Shown here: positions 1 through 7,274 of the stretch, piece by piece
How positions within the stretch are numbered: the stretch's first letter is position 1
Layout of the letters: every line of letters begins with the position of its first letter
The notes under the pieces: generated by a model
Seen by the model: only the letters and a program-made list of their open reading frames with translations
The model's database searches: none
What the model was told of the DNA's origin: nothing
Made by a program: the position numbers and the translations under genes
NCBI RefSeq assembly: GCF_000423945.1
Contig: NZ_KE384116.1
Location: 62,001 to 126,000 of the forward strand
From: Butyrivibrio sp. XPD2002
GTDB lineage: Bacteria > Bacillota > Clostridia > Lachnospirales > Lachnospiraceae
Reading direction: 5' to 3'
Length of the DNA: 64,000 nt

Positions 1-708
1 ATATACATATTTTTCCTTGAGATCCTCCACAAAGCCATGCTCAACAACAGTGCCGTTCTCGATTATTACAGCGTAGTCTGTGACGTTCTCCATATCGGCG
101 ATGTTGTGTGTTGAGTAGATAACGGAGTTCTCGCCCTCGTTAGATGCGATATAGTCGCGGATCATGGTGCATAGAGTCTCTCTCATCAGGGGATCTAAGG
201 GTGATGCGGGCTCATCAAGGAGAAGGAGATTGGTCTTTCTTGAAAGAACGCCTGCAAGCATCAGCTTTGTTCTTGTTCCATCTGAAAGATTGCTTATCTT
301 CTTGTTCTTTTCAAAAACATTGCCATTACCTACCGCAAGATCCTTTAACAGGGAGTCGTACTTGTTTTCATCAAAATCATCAAACAGAAGTGACTGAACT
401 TCCTTAGCCTGCTTCATGTTCCAGTGGGGAAGGAAGTAGGTGCCTGTTCCTGTGTAGCCGATGCTGTTTTTTACAACAGGGTTAGACTCTCTGTCGCTTT
501 CTGAGTATTTGTCAAAATATGTGATCTCGCCCTTGTGATCAAGGTTGATGCCGGCGATCATGTTTAAAAGTGTGGTCTTACCAGCGCCGTTTTCACCGAT
601 AAGAGCTGTTGCAAATCCCTTGGGAAAATCAAGGCTTTCTATCTTGAGATTAAAATCCTTATAGTTTTTTTCAATATTCTTACAAGATATAACTGTCTGT
701 GTTTTCAT
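1..708 (-). CDS. ABC transporter ATP-binding protein (YtrB-like), 3' end missing
   Basis: ATPase subunit of an ABC transporter. Reading the minus strand from ATG at 706-708, the frame stays open to the window edge, so the C-terminus is missing. Walker A GENGAGKTT, a signature-like LSDGTRTKLML, Walker B LLLLDEPASPLDP and an H-loop STHN are all visible, so the nucleotide-binding core is intact; the signature has SDGT rather than the classical SGGQ. The start lies one base after the stop of the upstream GntR gene and its GAGGAGG ribosome binding site sits inside that gene, so the two are translationally coupled. The YtrA-regulator plus ATPase pair matches the known ytr/bcr-type export operons of Firmicutes. 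The membrane subunit is presumably beyond the left edge, and the substrate cannot be read. Confidence 0.9.
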   Translation of the reverse strand, partial: MKTQTVISCKNIEKNYKDFNLKIESLDFPKGFATALIGENGAGKTTLLNMIAGINLDHKGEITYFDKYSESDRESNPVVKNSIGYTGTGTYFLPHWNMKQAKEVQSLLFDDFDENKYDSLLKDLAVGNGNVFEKNKKISNLSDGTRTKLMLAGVLSRKTNLLLLDEPASPLDPLMRETLCTMIRDYIASNEGENSVIYSTHNIADMENVTDYAVIIENGTVVEHGFVEDLKEKYVY

Positions 709-709
709 G

Positions 710-1084
710 TCATTCCTCCTCGAAGCTTAGTAAAGTAGTTAACATTTCCTGTAATTCTTTGTCGCTCATCTTTGCGATCCTGGCAAAGCGGATAGCTTCA
801 GTAAGGGCGGCTTCAACCTTGCGTGTATGCTGCTCCTTTAACATCTCTCCGTCCTGGGCGTTCACGTAATAGCCCTTGCCCTGGACTGCGGTGACAAGTC
901 CCTCCTGTGCCAGAAGTTCGTAGGCCTTGATCGTTGTGATAACACTGATCCGAAGCTCCTTGGCCAGTCCACGTATTGAGGGAAGGTATTCACCCTGTTC
1001 AAATTTGCCTTCCAGTATTTCTGAGCGGAAGTTATCAGCTATCTGCTGATAGATCGGTACACCCGAATTCATTAAGATTTTCAT
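710..1084 (-). CDS. GntR family transcriptional regulator, YtrA subfamily
   Basis: A 124-residue DNA-binding repressor. The N-terminal winged helix-turn-helix (roughly residues 10-78) carries GntR hallmarks: PIYQQIADNFRSEILEG, the PSIRGLAKELRIS recognition region and a TTIKAYELLAQEGLV helix. The short C-terminal helical tail (about 45 residues) is the YtrA type, too small to be a FadR or HutC ligand domain. It is first in an operon with the ABC ATPase. A near-perfect inverted repeat overlaps its own -10 box, so autorepression of the operon is the natural inference. YtrA regulators often respond to cell-wall antibiotics or envelope stress; the inducer here is unknown. Confidence 0.92.
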   Translation of the reverse strand: MKILMNSGVPIYQQIADNFRSEILEGKFEQGEYLPSIRGLAKELRISVITTIKAYELLAQEGLVTAVQGKGYYVNAQDGEMLKEQHTRKVEAALTEAIRFARIAKMSDKELQEMLTTLLSFEEE

Positions 1085-1111
1085 ATTGACCTCACAGAAA
1101 AATTAGTAGGT

Positions 1112-1165
1112 GTATATATCAACTGTATATGTGATATATATACAGTATTTACATTCGGGCGTCAA
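1112..1165 (-). promoter_or_regulatory. Promoter and palindromic operator of the ytrA-like operon
   Basis: On the minus strand TTGACG (1160-1165), a 17-bp spacer and TATATA (1137-1142) form a strong sigma-A promoter. The inverted repeat CTGTATAT (1123-1130) / ATATACAG (1138-1145), 7-bp spacer, overlaps the -10 and start region, and a wider imperfect palindrome runs from 1112 to 1143. This is the expected layout for a GntR/YtrA autorepression site. That the downstream repressor binds here is inference. Confidence 0.75.
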
Positions 1166-1304
1166 CACCTTTTTTTACGAAAAATCGATTAGGGTATTAT
1201 CCGTTAAAGTATTCTAAAAGTTCTATTAACTTGGATTTCCTGCATTTTATTTATGATAATGTGGAATCAGGATGCGGAGAGCATGGAGGAGCAATTGAAG
1301 TAAT

Positions 1305-1961
1305 ATGAATGCTGTTACAGGTTATCTTTTGTGTTTTGGATATGTCGGCCTTATTATTGTACTAAGCCTGGTGGCAAGAAAACTGAGGCTGTTTGGAGAT
1401 GAAGGCGCCCGAAAATTCATCCATATAATGCTGTGTGTTTCATGGGTTCTAGGGACTCTTTTTGCCAACCAGATACATGCCGTTATCATACCTGTCATAT
1501 CTGCAATTGCTAATTATGTTATTTTGAAAAAACGCTTAATCCCCGGGCTATATAGAGAGCAGGAAGTTTCCTATGGGACGGTCTATTATCCTATAAGCCT
1601 GGCATTGATGAACCTGGTTGCGCTTTTTAATAGGGACCTGGTGTTGGCTGCCGGAATCGGAGCATTTGCACTGGCATTAGGAGATGGCTTTGCGGCCATA
1701 TTTGGGAAAATTGATAATAAATACAACATCCGCCTGAAAAAGGGAAAAAAGCTGTTTGGATCATTAGCCTGTCTTGTGTTCTCATTTATTGGAATATGGA
1801 TCGTGTGCTACATACTGCATGCAAATATTCCGATCAGCTTTATGATCCTGCTTGCGGTCATCTCTATGATGTTGGAGTTTATTGGAGGAAAAATTGATAA
1901 TCTCCTTATCCCGCTTGGGTTATTTGTGGTTTCGGGGTTCATGATTTCTTTTATGGTGTAG
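1305..1961 (+). CDS. Phytol/dolichol kinase-like integral membrane protein
   Basis: A 218-residue, very hydrophobic protein with about six or seven membrane segments. It carries features of the SEC59/DGK1/VTE5 family of CTP-dependent polyprenol and lipid kinases: an early ARKFIHI motif, GTVYYPISLALM in the middle, GDGFAAIFGK, and a basic loop followed by KLFGSLACLVFSF. These enzymes phosphorylate phytol, dolichol or diacylglycerol at the membrane; the actual lipid here is not predictable. The MATE-HATPase gene starts one base after its stop, so the two are co-transcribed and probably coupled. The ribosome binding site is GGAGGAG about 20 bases upstream, a little far from the ATG. Confidence 0.75.
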   Translation: MNAVTGYLLCFGYVGLIIVLSLVARKLRLFGDEGARKFIHIMLCVSWVLGTLFANQIHAVIIPVISAIANYVILKKRLIPGLYREQEVSYGTVYYPISLALMNLVALFNRDLVLAAGIGAFALALGDGFAAIFGKIDNKYNIRLKKGKKLFGSLACLVFSFIGIWIVCYILHANIPISFMILLAVISMMLEFIGGKIDNLLIPLGLFVVSGFMISFMV

Positions 1962-1962
1962 C

Positions 1963-3723
1963 ATGCAGATAAGAAAAGCGTATCACAAGTTAATGCTGAC
2001 TATGATAGTATCCACCCTGGCAGTGTTTCTGCATCTGATGGTCGATGCCATAGTCATAGGGCAATACCTTGGCGCAGAGGCTATTGCGGCGGCAGGATTG
2101 GTGAGTCCGCTTACCAATCTTTTTCTTGTGTGCGGAATGATGCTTGGCTTTGGATCCGGACTTGTGTGCATCAAGTACATGGGAATGGTAGATATGAAAA
2201 GAGCCAACACAGTTTTCAGCACGGCAACTACCCTGTCGATAGTACAGTCATTGTCGCTTTCATTTTTTATGTTCTTTTTTGCACGTTCTTTTGCCGGAAT
2301 CATGGCATCATCAGCGGATAATCCATTGTTAATAGATAGTATAACCGGCTATCTTAAGGGATACGCTTTCATTCTTCCCGCAAGCTGGCTTATTTATCTT
2401 TTGTCGAATATTCTCGCGGCAGATAATGATTATAGAAGAGTCGTTATCGGAATGATGGCAGCGCTTATCTTTGATACTGTTTTTGATTTTGCAAATGTAC
2501 TGATCTTTAAAGGCGGACTGTTTGGAATGGCAATGGCATCAACGCTTAGCCAGTATATTTCACTTGCTGTTTTGCTGACTCATTTCCTGAGGCCAGATAA
2601 GCTCTTTGTCTATCATCCCGGACAATACGATGTTCACGAGATAATAAATATAATCGAAAGCGGTGTGAATCATGTGTTCAGACAGGGCTCCGTTATCCTT
2701 AGGAAAATATGTATAAATGCAATTTTCATGGCAGCAGGGTCACTGGCCTGTGTAACTGCGTTCTCCATTTCCCAGTCGGTATATGCCATCGCCGAGGCTG
2801 TGGCCATAGGCATTATGGGTGCCGGTTCTATGGCGACAAGTCTGTTTTATGGTGAGAGAAACAAGAAGCAGCTTGAGGAAATTACCGCATATCATTTCAG
2901 GGTAACAATCCTGATACTAACGATAACCGGGGCACTTATAGGGCTTGGAGCCCCTGTGCTGGTCCGCGTCTTTTTGAAGGGTGGCGGAGCTGAATCGGAT
3001 ATTGCAAGAAGCTTCATCCAAAGCCAGGCGGTTCAGATCGTGCTTATTTCCTTGTCCTGCGCTTCTATAGGAATTTGTCAGGGAACGGGACGCTTTAAGA
3101 CATCATACGCGATGACAGTTTTGCAGGACGGAGTTTTTCCGGTGGTCGGAGTATTTCTTATGTTTAAATTAGTTGGGATAGATGCTTCCAAATGGGGATT
3201 TGTTCTGTCAGGCTTTTTGGCGATGGCAGCGGTGCTTGTCATGTCTTGCATTCTTTGTCACAAGCTCCCTCTTAGTTTAAAAGGAATTGTTCCTCCTCCG
3301 AAGGACTGCTATATAGCTGATGATAAGTTTTTCGAAGCTGATATAAATTCCTATGAGGATGTTATGGAAGCTTCAAAGAACATAGTCAGGATGTGCCTGG
3401 AAAATGGCGCCAGCAAGCGCGCCGGAAACTTGCTGGGTCTCTTTGTTGAGGAAATGGGCAAGAACATAATCGACCACGGATTTGATGATGGCAAGGCACA
3501 CAGCGCAGGCGTCAGGCTTGTCTGCGAGGATGACGGCTTTATGATAAGACTCCGGGATGACTGCAGAGCCTTCAATCCTGTTAACTGGCTGGAGATGCAT
3601 GAATCCACTGATAAGATGAAGAATATCGGAATAAGAATGGTAATGGGACTTACTAAGGATGTTAAGTATTTGTCGGTCCTTCAGATGAATAGTCTGATCA
3701 TAAATGTCAGGATGGAACAGTAG
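1963..3723 (+). CDS. MATE family transporter fused to a C-terminal HATPase (RsbW-like) domain
   Basis: A 586-residue fusion. Residues about 1-440 form a MATE-type transporter with twelve predicted membrane helices (for example LMVDAIVIGQYLGAEAIAAA in helices 1-2 and a second-half repeat near residue 240). Residues about 455-586 are soluble and resemble HATPase_c_2 / anti-sigma kinases: an N box EEMGKNIIDHGF, a G1-like LRDDCRAFNP and a G2-like NIGIRMVMGL. A usual MATE protein ends near 450 residues, so the extra 130 residues are the fused domain. The combination suggests a transporter or membrane sensor that binds ATP or phosphorylates a partner such as an STAS protein, but no STAS gene is nearby. 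It is coupled to the lipid-kinase-like gene upstream. Confidence 0.85.
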   Translation: MQIRKAYHKLMLTMIVSTLAVFLHLMVDAIVIGQYLGAEAIAAAGLVSPLTNLFLVCGMMLGFGSGLVCIKYMGMVDMKRANTVFSTATTLSIVQSLSLSFFMFFFARSFAGIMASSADNPLLIDSITGYLKGYAFILPASWLIYLLSNILAADNDYRRVVIGMMAALIFDTVFDFANVLIFKGGLFGMAMASTLSQYISLAVLLTHFLRPDKLFVYHPGQYDVHEIINIIESGVNHVFRQGSVILRKICINAIFMAAGSLACVTAFSISQSVYAIAEAVAIGIMGAGSMATSLFYGERNKKQLEEITAYHFRVTILILTITGALIGLGAPVLVRVFLKGGGAESDIARSFIQSQAVQIVLISLSCASIGICQGTGRFKTSYAMTVLQDGVFPVVGVFLMFKLVGIDASKWGFVLSGFLAMAAVLVMSCILCHKLPLSLKGIVPPPKDCYIADDKFFEADINSYEDVMEASKNIVRMCLENGASKRAGNLLGLFVEEMGKNIIDHGFDDGKAHSAGVRLVCEDDGFMIRLRDDCRAFNPVNWLEMHESTDKMKNIGIRMVMGLTKDVKYLSVLQMNSLIINVRMEQ

Positions 3724-3785
3724 TGTATGGTAGTAACGGGATTATGGACCTTCTATAGAGAACGATGGGGCTACTATGGGGCTTC

Positions 3786-3870
3786 TATAGGGCTAGTGGA
3801 ACCGGGTTCCTCTGGAGACTAGTGGGAGCGGGTTCCGCTGGAGACTAGTGGGAGTAGGTTCCCCTTGGAG
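3786..3870. repeat. Tandem repeat, about 26 bp x 3
   Basis: Three consecutive, slightly diverged copies of a unit resembling GGAGACTAGTGGGAGCGGGT followed by TCCGCT, beginning near 3791, 3814 and 3840. It is non-coding and lies between the MATE-HATPase gene and the CACGTAG array. Confidence 0.7.
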
Positions 3871-3901
3871 ACCGCGACATTTGAATGAAATGTTGATACA
3901 A

Positions 3902-4343
3902 CACGTAGTAAAAAGCATGGAATGCGTAAAACTACGTGATATTTGCCAGAGTATAGAGAAAGCACGTAGAAAAAGCGGCATGTTGGCCGAAAACTACGTG
4001 ATATTTACCAGAGTATAGAAAAAGCACGTAATAAAAACAGCAGGAATGCTAAAACTACGTGACGTTTGACGCTGAACATGAAAATGACGCGTATGAAATC
4101 GTTACATTGATGCTAAAATTACGTGATATTCTGCTGCACAAGAAAATGACACGTAGAAAAACGCTACATTGAAGCATAAGTTACGTGACATTTGCCTTAG
4201 CATAGAGAAAACACGTAATAAAACCAGAATGGTAGTCAAAAACTACGCGATATTTTCGCGGGACAGAAAAATTTCACGTAGAAACTAACAACCCCAACAA
4301 AATCCTACGTGCACTACCATAAAAACGAGAACCATACACGTAG
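3902..4343. repeat. Phased CACGTAG / CTACGTG array (62-bp period)
   Basis: Fifteen half-sites alternate in orientation. CACGTAG-type sites begin at 3902, 3963, 4025, 4088, 4150, 4212, 4275 and 4337; CTACGTG-type sites begin at 3932, 3994, 4055, 4119, 4181, 4243 and 4305. Same-type spacing is 61-64 bp and adjacent opposite sites are about 31 bp apart. Each pair could form a 6-8 bp stem around a loop of about 24 bases, and several loops hold a second small palindrome (GCAT/ATGC, CGGC/GCCG, AGCA/TGCT). Sequence between sites is only partly conserved (GATATTTGCCAGAGTATAGA in the first copies), so spacing is kept better than sequence. No gene is encoded. Not a CRISPR array. Function unknown. Confidence 0.85.
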
Positions 4344-4394
4344 AGACAGCGAAAAGAAAATAGCGCCATAAACTAACGCATCTTCAATTGAATA

Positions 4395-4414
4395 ATGGGC
4401 GCCGGAGCGCCCAT
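4395..4414. terminator. Hairpin, terminator-like
   Basis: Perfect 8-bp stem ATGGGCGC / GCGCCCAT with a CGGA tetraloop, followed on the plus strand by TTTAATCC and on the minus strand by TTATTC. The U-run is weak, so it is either a poor terminator or a structured part of the intergenic element. Confidence 0.45.
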
Positions 4415-4420
4415 TTAATC

Positions 4421-4547
4421 CTTGATTGGCATGACTACCTTGTATCTGAAGGGATATGCTGGTCAACCCTGCGCAAAGCGCACCATTAGTGGCTTCGGGG
4501 TTGACAAGCATATCCCGTAAGATATCATAGTCATAAAGCCAATCAAG
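4421..4547. repeat. Long imperfect hairpin element (about 127 nt)
   Basis: The outer arms CTTGATTGGC (4421-4430) and GCCAATCAAG (4538-4547) pair perfectly, then ATGACTA / TAGTCAT, and then an inner stem GGGATATGCTGGTCAACCC (4451-4469) with GGGTTGACAAGCATATCCC near 4498-4516. The apical part holds GCGCAAAGCGC. The whole could fold into one long hairpin in DNA or RNA. No coding frame. It resembles a miniature inverted-repeat element or a structured RNA; no copy elsewhere in this window was seen. Confidence 0.6.
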
Positions 4548-4565
4548 AGATTAGAAACTGCTCCC

Positions 4566-4595
4566 TTGACTTTTTTTCTTTATGAATGTTATCAT
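4566..4595 (+). promoter_or_regulatory. Promoter of the MATE leader
   Basis: TTGACT (4566-4571), 18-bp spacer, TATCAT (4590-4595). It would start a transcript around 4602, just before the first paired strand of the structured leader. Confidence 0.6.
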
Positions 4596-4614
4596 ACCCG
4601 AAGATTAAATATTG

Positions 4615-4832
4615 CTAGTAGGGTTTTGGAGATATTACCAGTGGCGGCGGATAGCTGCCAGATATCAGCAAGACCACGGTAAGGACATCCATAATCCGAT
4701 CGGTTATGAGGTGTCTTTTTTGTTGCACAAGACCGGCAAGCGAATGGATGCTTGCATACAAATTCATTTGCCGGTTGTAAGAACATGGAGCACGAAGTGC
4801 GGAATGTTCGTGTGCGAAATCGAGCCTACTAG
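4615..4832 (+). promoter_or_regulatory. Structured 5' leader of the MATE gene (candidate riboswitch or attenuator)
   Basis: About 218 nt between promoter and gene can fold into a closed multi-branch structure. A terminal stem pairs CTAGTAGG (4615-4622) with CCTACTAG (4825-4832). Inside are TTACC-A-GTGG with CCACGGTAA (about 4636-4682), a terminator-like hairpin with T6 (4684-4721), a stem around GACCGGCAA / TTGCCGGTT (about 4732-4780), and a hairpin GAACAT..GCACGAAGTGC..ATGTTC (about 4783-4817). The closing stem ends shortly before the GAAGGAG site of the gene. This organisation suggests ligand- or protein-controlled expression. I could not assign it to a known riboswitch class; the leader has no T-box or B12-box motif. 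Confidence 0.55.
4684..4721 (+). terminator. Intrinsic terminator inside the MATE leader
   Basis: A 13-bp stem with one bulged A (GACATC/GGTGTC then CATAATC/GGTTATG), loop CGATC, followed by six T. It is placed between the 5' stem region and the gene, as expected for transcription attenuation. Confidence 0.7.
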
Positions 4833-4850
4833 ATTTTTGAAGGAGTATTC

Positions 4851-6191
4851 ATGAGTAACGATTTATTTGAAAAAGCACCAATAAGGGAGGCGTACTTAAA
4901 GCTTGCTATTCCGGTAGTCCTCAGCATGGTAGTTCAGCTGGTTTACAGCATGGTGGACACCTACTTCATAGCTCTTACCGGCAACACTTCACTTATCGCA
5001 GGTGTTTCTGTGTGCACACCGCTTTTCACACTATTTCTTGCATTTGGTGATATGTTTGCACTGGGCGGAAACTCTTATATTTCAAGACTTCTTGGAGCAG
5101 GAAAAGGTGAGGACGGAAAGAGACTCAGCGTTTTTTGTATGTACGCAGCTATAGGCTTTGGCCTTCTCACGACGATCGTACTACTGATGTTTAAGACACC
5201 GATCCTAAGATTCCTCGGCGCGGATGGTGACGTCATGAACTATGCAGGCCAGTACTATCAGTTCATAGTCCTTGGCAGCTGCTTCATTATTTATTCACTG
5301 GTTCCCTCTAATCTTATGAGAACCGTGGGACATCCCAATGCTTCAATGATCACTTCAATAATCGGTGCGGTTGTGAATATCATTCTGGATCCTGTTTTCA
5401 TCTTCGGACTTGGAATGGGAGCTGCAGGTGCAGCTATCGCAACGGTTATCGGATACATCACTTCAGACTTGTTCGCAATCTGGTACACAGCTACCAAGTG
5501 CGATGGACTGTCAGTTAAGCTTGGTGATTTTGGACTTCAGCTGGGAGAGCTTGGAAAAATCTTTGCTGTAGGTCTTCCCGCATCCGTTACGAATTTTACA
5601 CAGACAATCGGAATCACTCTCACAAACCGTGCGCTTTCAGGCTACGGCAGTGACTCAATTGCAGTTATGGGAATCGTTCTGAAAATCGTAAACATTGTAA
5701 TGCTTGTAATTGTAGGCCTTGCCTTCGGTGGACAGCCTCTTACAGGTTATGTATTTGGTTCGGGTAATAAGGAGAGACTTAAGAAGGTTCTGTCCTTTGC
5801 GTATCGCATAGTTGGCGGAACGGCAGCAGTGATGGCAGCAATAGTTGCACTTTTGGCAAATCCCCTTATGGGAGCATTTTTGAAGGACAGCTCACTTATA
5901 TCTCAGGGAGCGCTTATGCTGAGACTCCAGATGCCCGGTATGATCCTTATGGGACTGAGCCTTGTAACTATATGTACCTTCCAGTCTATGGGCAAGGGAA
6001 TGCCCGCGCTGATATTGTCACTTTGCAGACAGGGTATTGTGTATGCGGTGGTCATCACAGCTTTCCAGATGTTGTTTGGATATTACGGCGTTATCTCATC
6101 ACAGCTTGGCGCAGACGTGGTTTCTGTTATAATAGCGGCAGGACTTTTCCTGATGTTCATTAAGCCTGAGCTTACTGAAGATGCCCACTAA
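4851..6191 (+). CDS. MATE family efflux transporter
   Basis: A 446-residue multidrug/toxin extrusion transporter of the DinF/NorM-like superfamily, with twelve membrane helices in two six-helix halves. The first half begins APIREAYLKLAIPVVLSMVV and contains VDTYFIALTGN; the second half begins near residue 240 (GLPASVTNFTQTIGITLTNR). It exports small molecules using an ion gradient; the substrate is unknown. The ATG at 4851 has GAAGGAG eight bases upstream. It has its own promoter and a long structured leader, so it is probably controlled by attenuation. The downstream phospholipase-like gene follows after 30 bases and is likely co-transcribed. This is one of three MATE genes in the window. 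Confidence 0.93.
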   Translation: MSNDLFEKAPIREAYLKLAIPVVLSMVVQLVYSMVDTYFIALTGNTSLIAGVSVCTPLFTLFLAFGDMFALGGNSYISRLLGAGKGEDGKRLSVFCMYAAIGFGLLTTIVLLMFKTPILRFLGADGDVMNYAGQYYQFIVLGSCFIIYSLVPSNLMRTVGHPNASMITSIIGAVVNIILDPVFIFGLGMGAAGAAIATVIGYITSDLFAIWYTATKCDGLSVKLGDFGLQLGELGKIFAVGLPASVTNFTQTIGITLTNRALSGYGSDSIAVMGIVLKIVNIVMLVIVGLAFGGQPLTGYVFGSGNKERLKKVLSFAYRIVGGTAAVMAAIVALLANPLMGAFLKDSSLISQGALMLRLQMPGMILMGLSLVTICTFQSMGKGMPALILSLCRQGIVYAVVITAFQMLFGYYGVISSQLGADVVSVIIAAGLFLMFIKPELTEDAH

Positions 6192-6221
6192 ATAATATTA
6201 AAAACCATTAACGGAGATAAA

Positions 6222-6887
6222 ATGGCAGGTCAGATTACTCACATGGAAATTGCATACAGACTGGCAGAGCGCCTTGGGATAGACGAGGGAATCGAAGAGT
6301 TTATTCTCGGATCCGTGGCGCCTGACTCTGTTCATTTTGCAGATAATTATCTTGAGAAGAAAATCCATTCCCATATATTTGAAAACTGCGGACCCTGGGG
6401 AGATACTCAGGACTACGAGCAGTGGCTAAAAAATATAAAGAATTTCTGGGGAAAATATGGGACAGTAGAAAAGGATGACAAAAGGAGACTTTTCATACTT
6501 GGAATCTGTGCTCACTGCTATACCGATTACTGGAATGATCTTCTGATATGGAGAGCGCTTCAGAAAAAGAACGTTCCGCCAATGGACAATGAGGATTTCA
6601 AAAAGGTATACGCTCCCGAAACTATGCTGATAGACAGATGGCTTTACCAGCAGCTGGACAGAGGCCCTGAGATTTTGGAGCTTCTTGGGAATTCAAAGGA
6701 AGAGGATTTCGGGGACTTTGTAAGAGCCATAGACATGAAAAACATGAAGGAGCATCTTATAAATACCCAGTATAATCTACCGGATCCAATTGATGTTTCA
6801 GGGCATCGTTTCTATACATCAGCCATGATGCTATGGTTTCTTGATGAGACCACGGACAGAGTTTTCAAGCAGCTAAAAGAGCTGTAA
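6222..6887 (+). CDS. Zinc-dependent phospholipase C-like protein
   Basis: A 221-residue protein resembling the Zn_dep_PLPC family (bacterial phospholipase C fold). Visible features are an N-terminal GQITHMEIAYRLAERL, GSVAPDSVHF with a candidate metal Asp, KKIHSHIFE, and ICAHCYTDYW, giving the His and Asp residues expected for a multi-zinc site. There is no signal peptide, so it is probably cytoplasmic, unlike the secreted clostridial toxins of the fold. Family members without signal peptides are widespread in Firmicutes and mostly uncharacterised hydrolases. It follows the MATE gene in the same direction. Hairpins that could terminate transcription lie downstream. Confidence 0.8.
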   Translation: MAGQITHMEIAYRLAERLGIDEGIEEFILGSVAPDSVHFADNYLEKKIHSHIFENCGPWGDTQDYEQWLKNIKNFWGKYGTVEKDDKRRLFILGICAHCYTDYWNDLLIWRALQKKNVPPMDNEDFKKVYAPETMLIDRWLYQQLDRGPEILELLGNSKEEDFGDFVRAIDMKNMKEHLINTQYNLPDPIDVSGHRFYTSAMMLWFLDETTDRVFKQLKEL

Positions 6888-6970
6888 AAACGTGTTGCCA
6901 AATCCAAACTACGGAGTATAATAATTTCAAACAAAGGCGTTTTGATTCACAATGTGATTCAAGGCGCCTA

Positions 6971-7016
6971 TTTTTATGATATAGGAAATTTCTCCGAAAT
7001 TCCTATATCATAAAAA
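6971..7016. repeat. Near-perfect long inverted repeat
   Basis: TTTTTATGATATAGGAA-A-TTTC pairs with GAAATTCCTATATCATAAAAA: 21 bp with one bulged A and a three-base loop. It may serve as a bidirectional terminator because its arms begin and end with T5/A5. Confidence 0.8.
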
Positions 7017-7083
7017 GCGCTCCGCTATGGATGCGCACTCGCGCGATAGGAATATGTTGCCTTCAGCAACCGCGCTCGGCGCG

Positions 7084-7115
7084 AGAATGTCGCAAGCGAC
7101 ATTCTTTCTTGCTTT
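7084..7115 (+). terminator. Intrinsic terminator
   Basis: Perfect 10-bp stem AGAATGTCGC / GCGACATTCT with a two-base AA centre, followed by TTCTTGCTTT. Placed after the phospholipase-like gene. Confidence 0.5.
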
Positions 7116-7274
7116 ATCACTTTGCCTATTCACATGGACAAATTATTTAATCCAATAATAATATTATTAAAAAACGCATATAATATTTCGTTTTTAAGCT
7201 AAATATATTATTATTGTAATAGATGCTGAATTTGTGAATAACGGTACGAAAACAGTTTGAGGAGGAATTTAATA

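Larger units (their letters stand above)
6888..7274. other. Intergenic region with hairpins and the liv promoter region
   Basis: About 387 bases without a gene. It contains the long hairpin at 6971-7016, smaller palindromes (for example GTTGCC..GCAAC near 7060 and GCGCTCGGCGC), a terminator hairpin near 7084, and then an AT-rich stretch. A TATAAT at 7179-7184 is the best candidate -10 for the liv operon, although no good -35 stands at the right distance. Confidence 0.6.

Noticed and set aside
3902..4343. CRISPR array
   Set aside because: The constant motif is only 7 bp, alternates in orientation, and the intervening sequences are partly conserved; no cas genes are present.
4615..4832. T-box or cobalamin riboswitch
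   Set aside because: No T-box core sequence and no B12 box; the class is left open.
4612..4854. Open frame of 80 residues before the MATE gene
   Set aside because: It lies wholly inside the structured leader, includes the terminator hairpin, and has no ribosome binding site.
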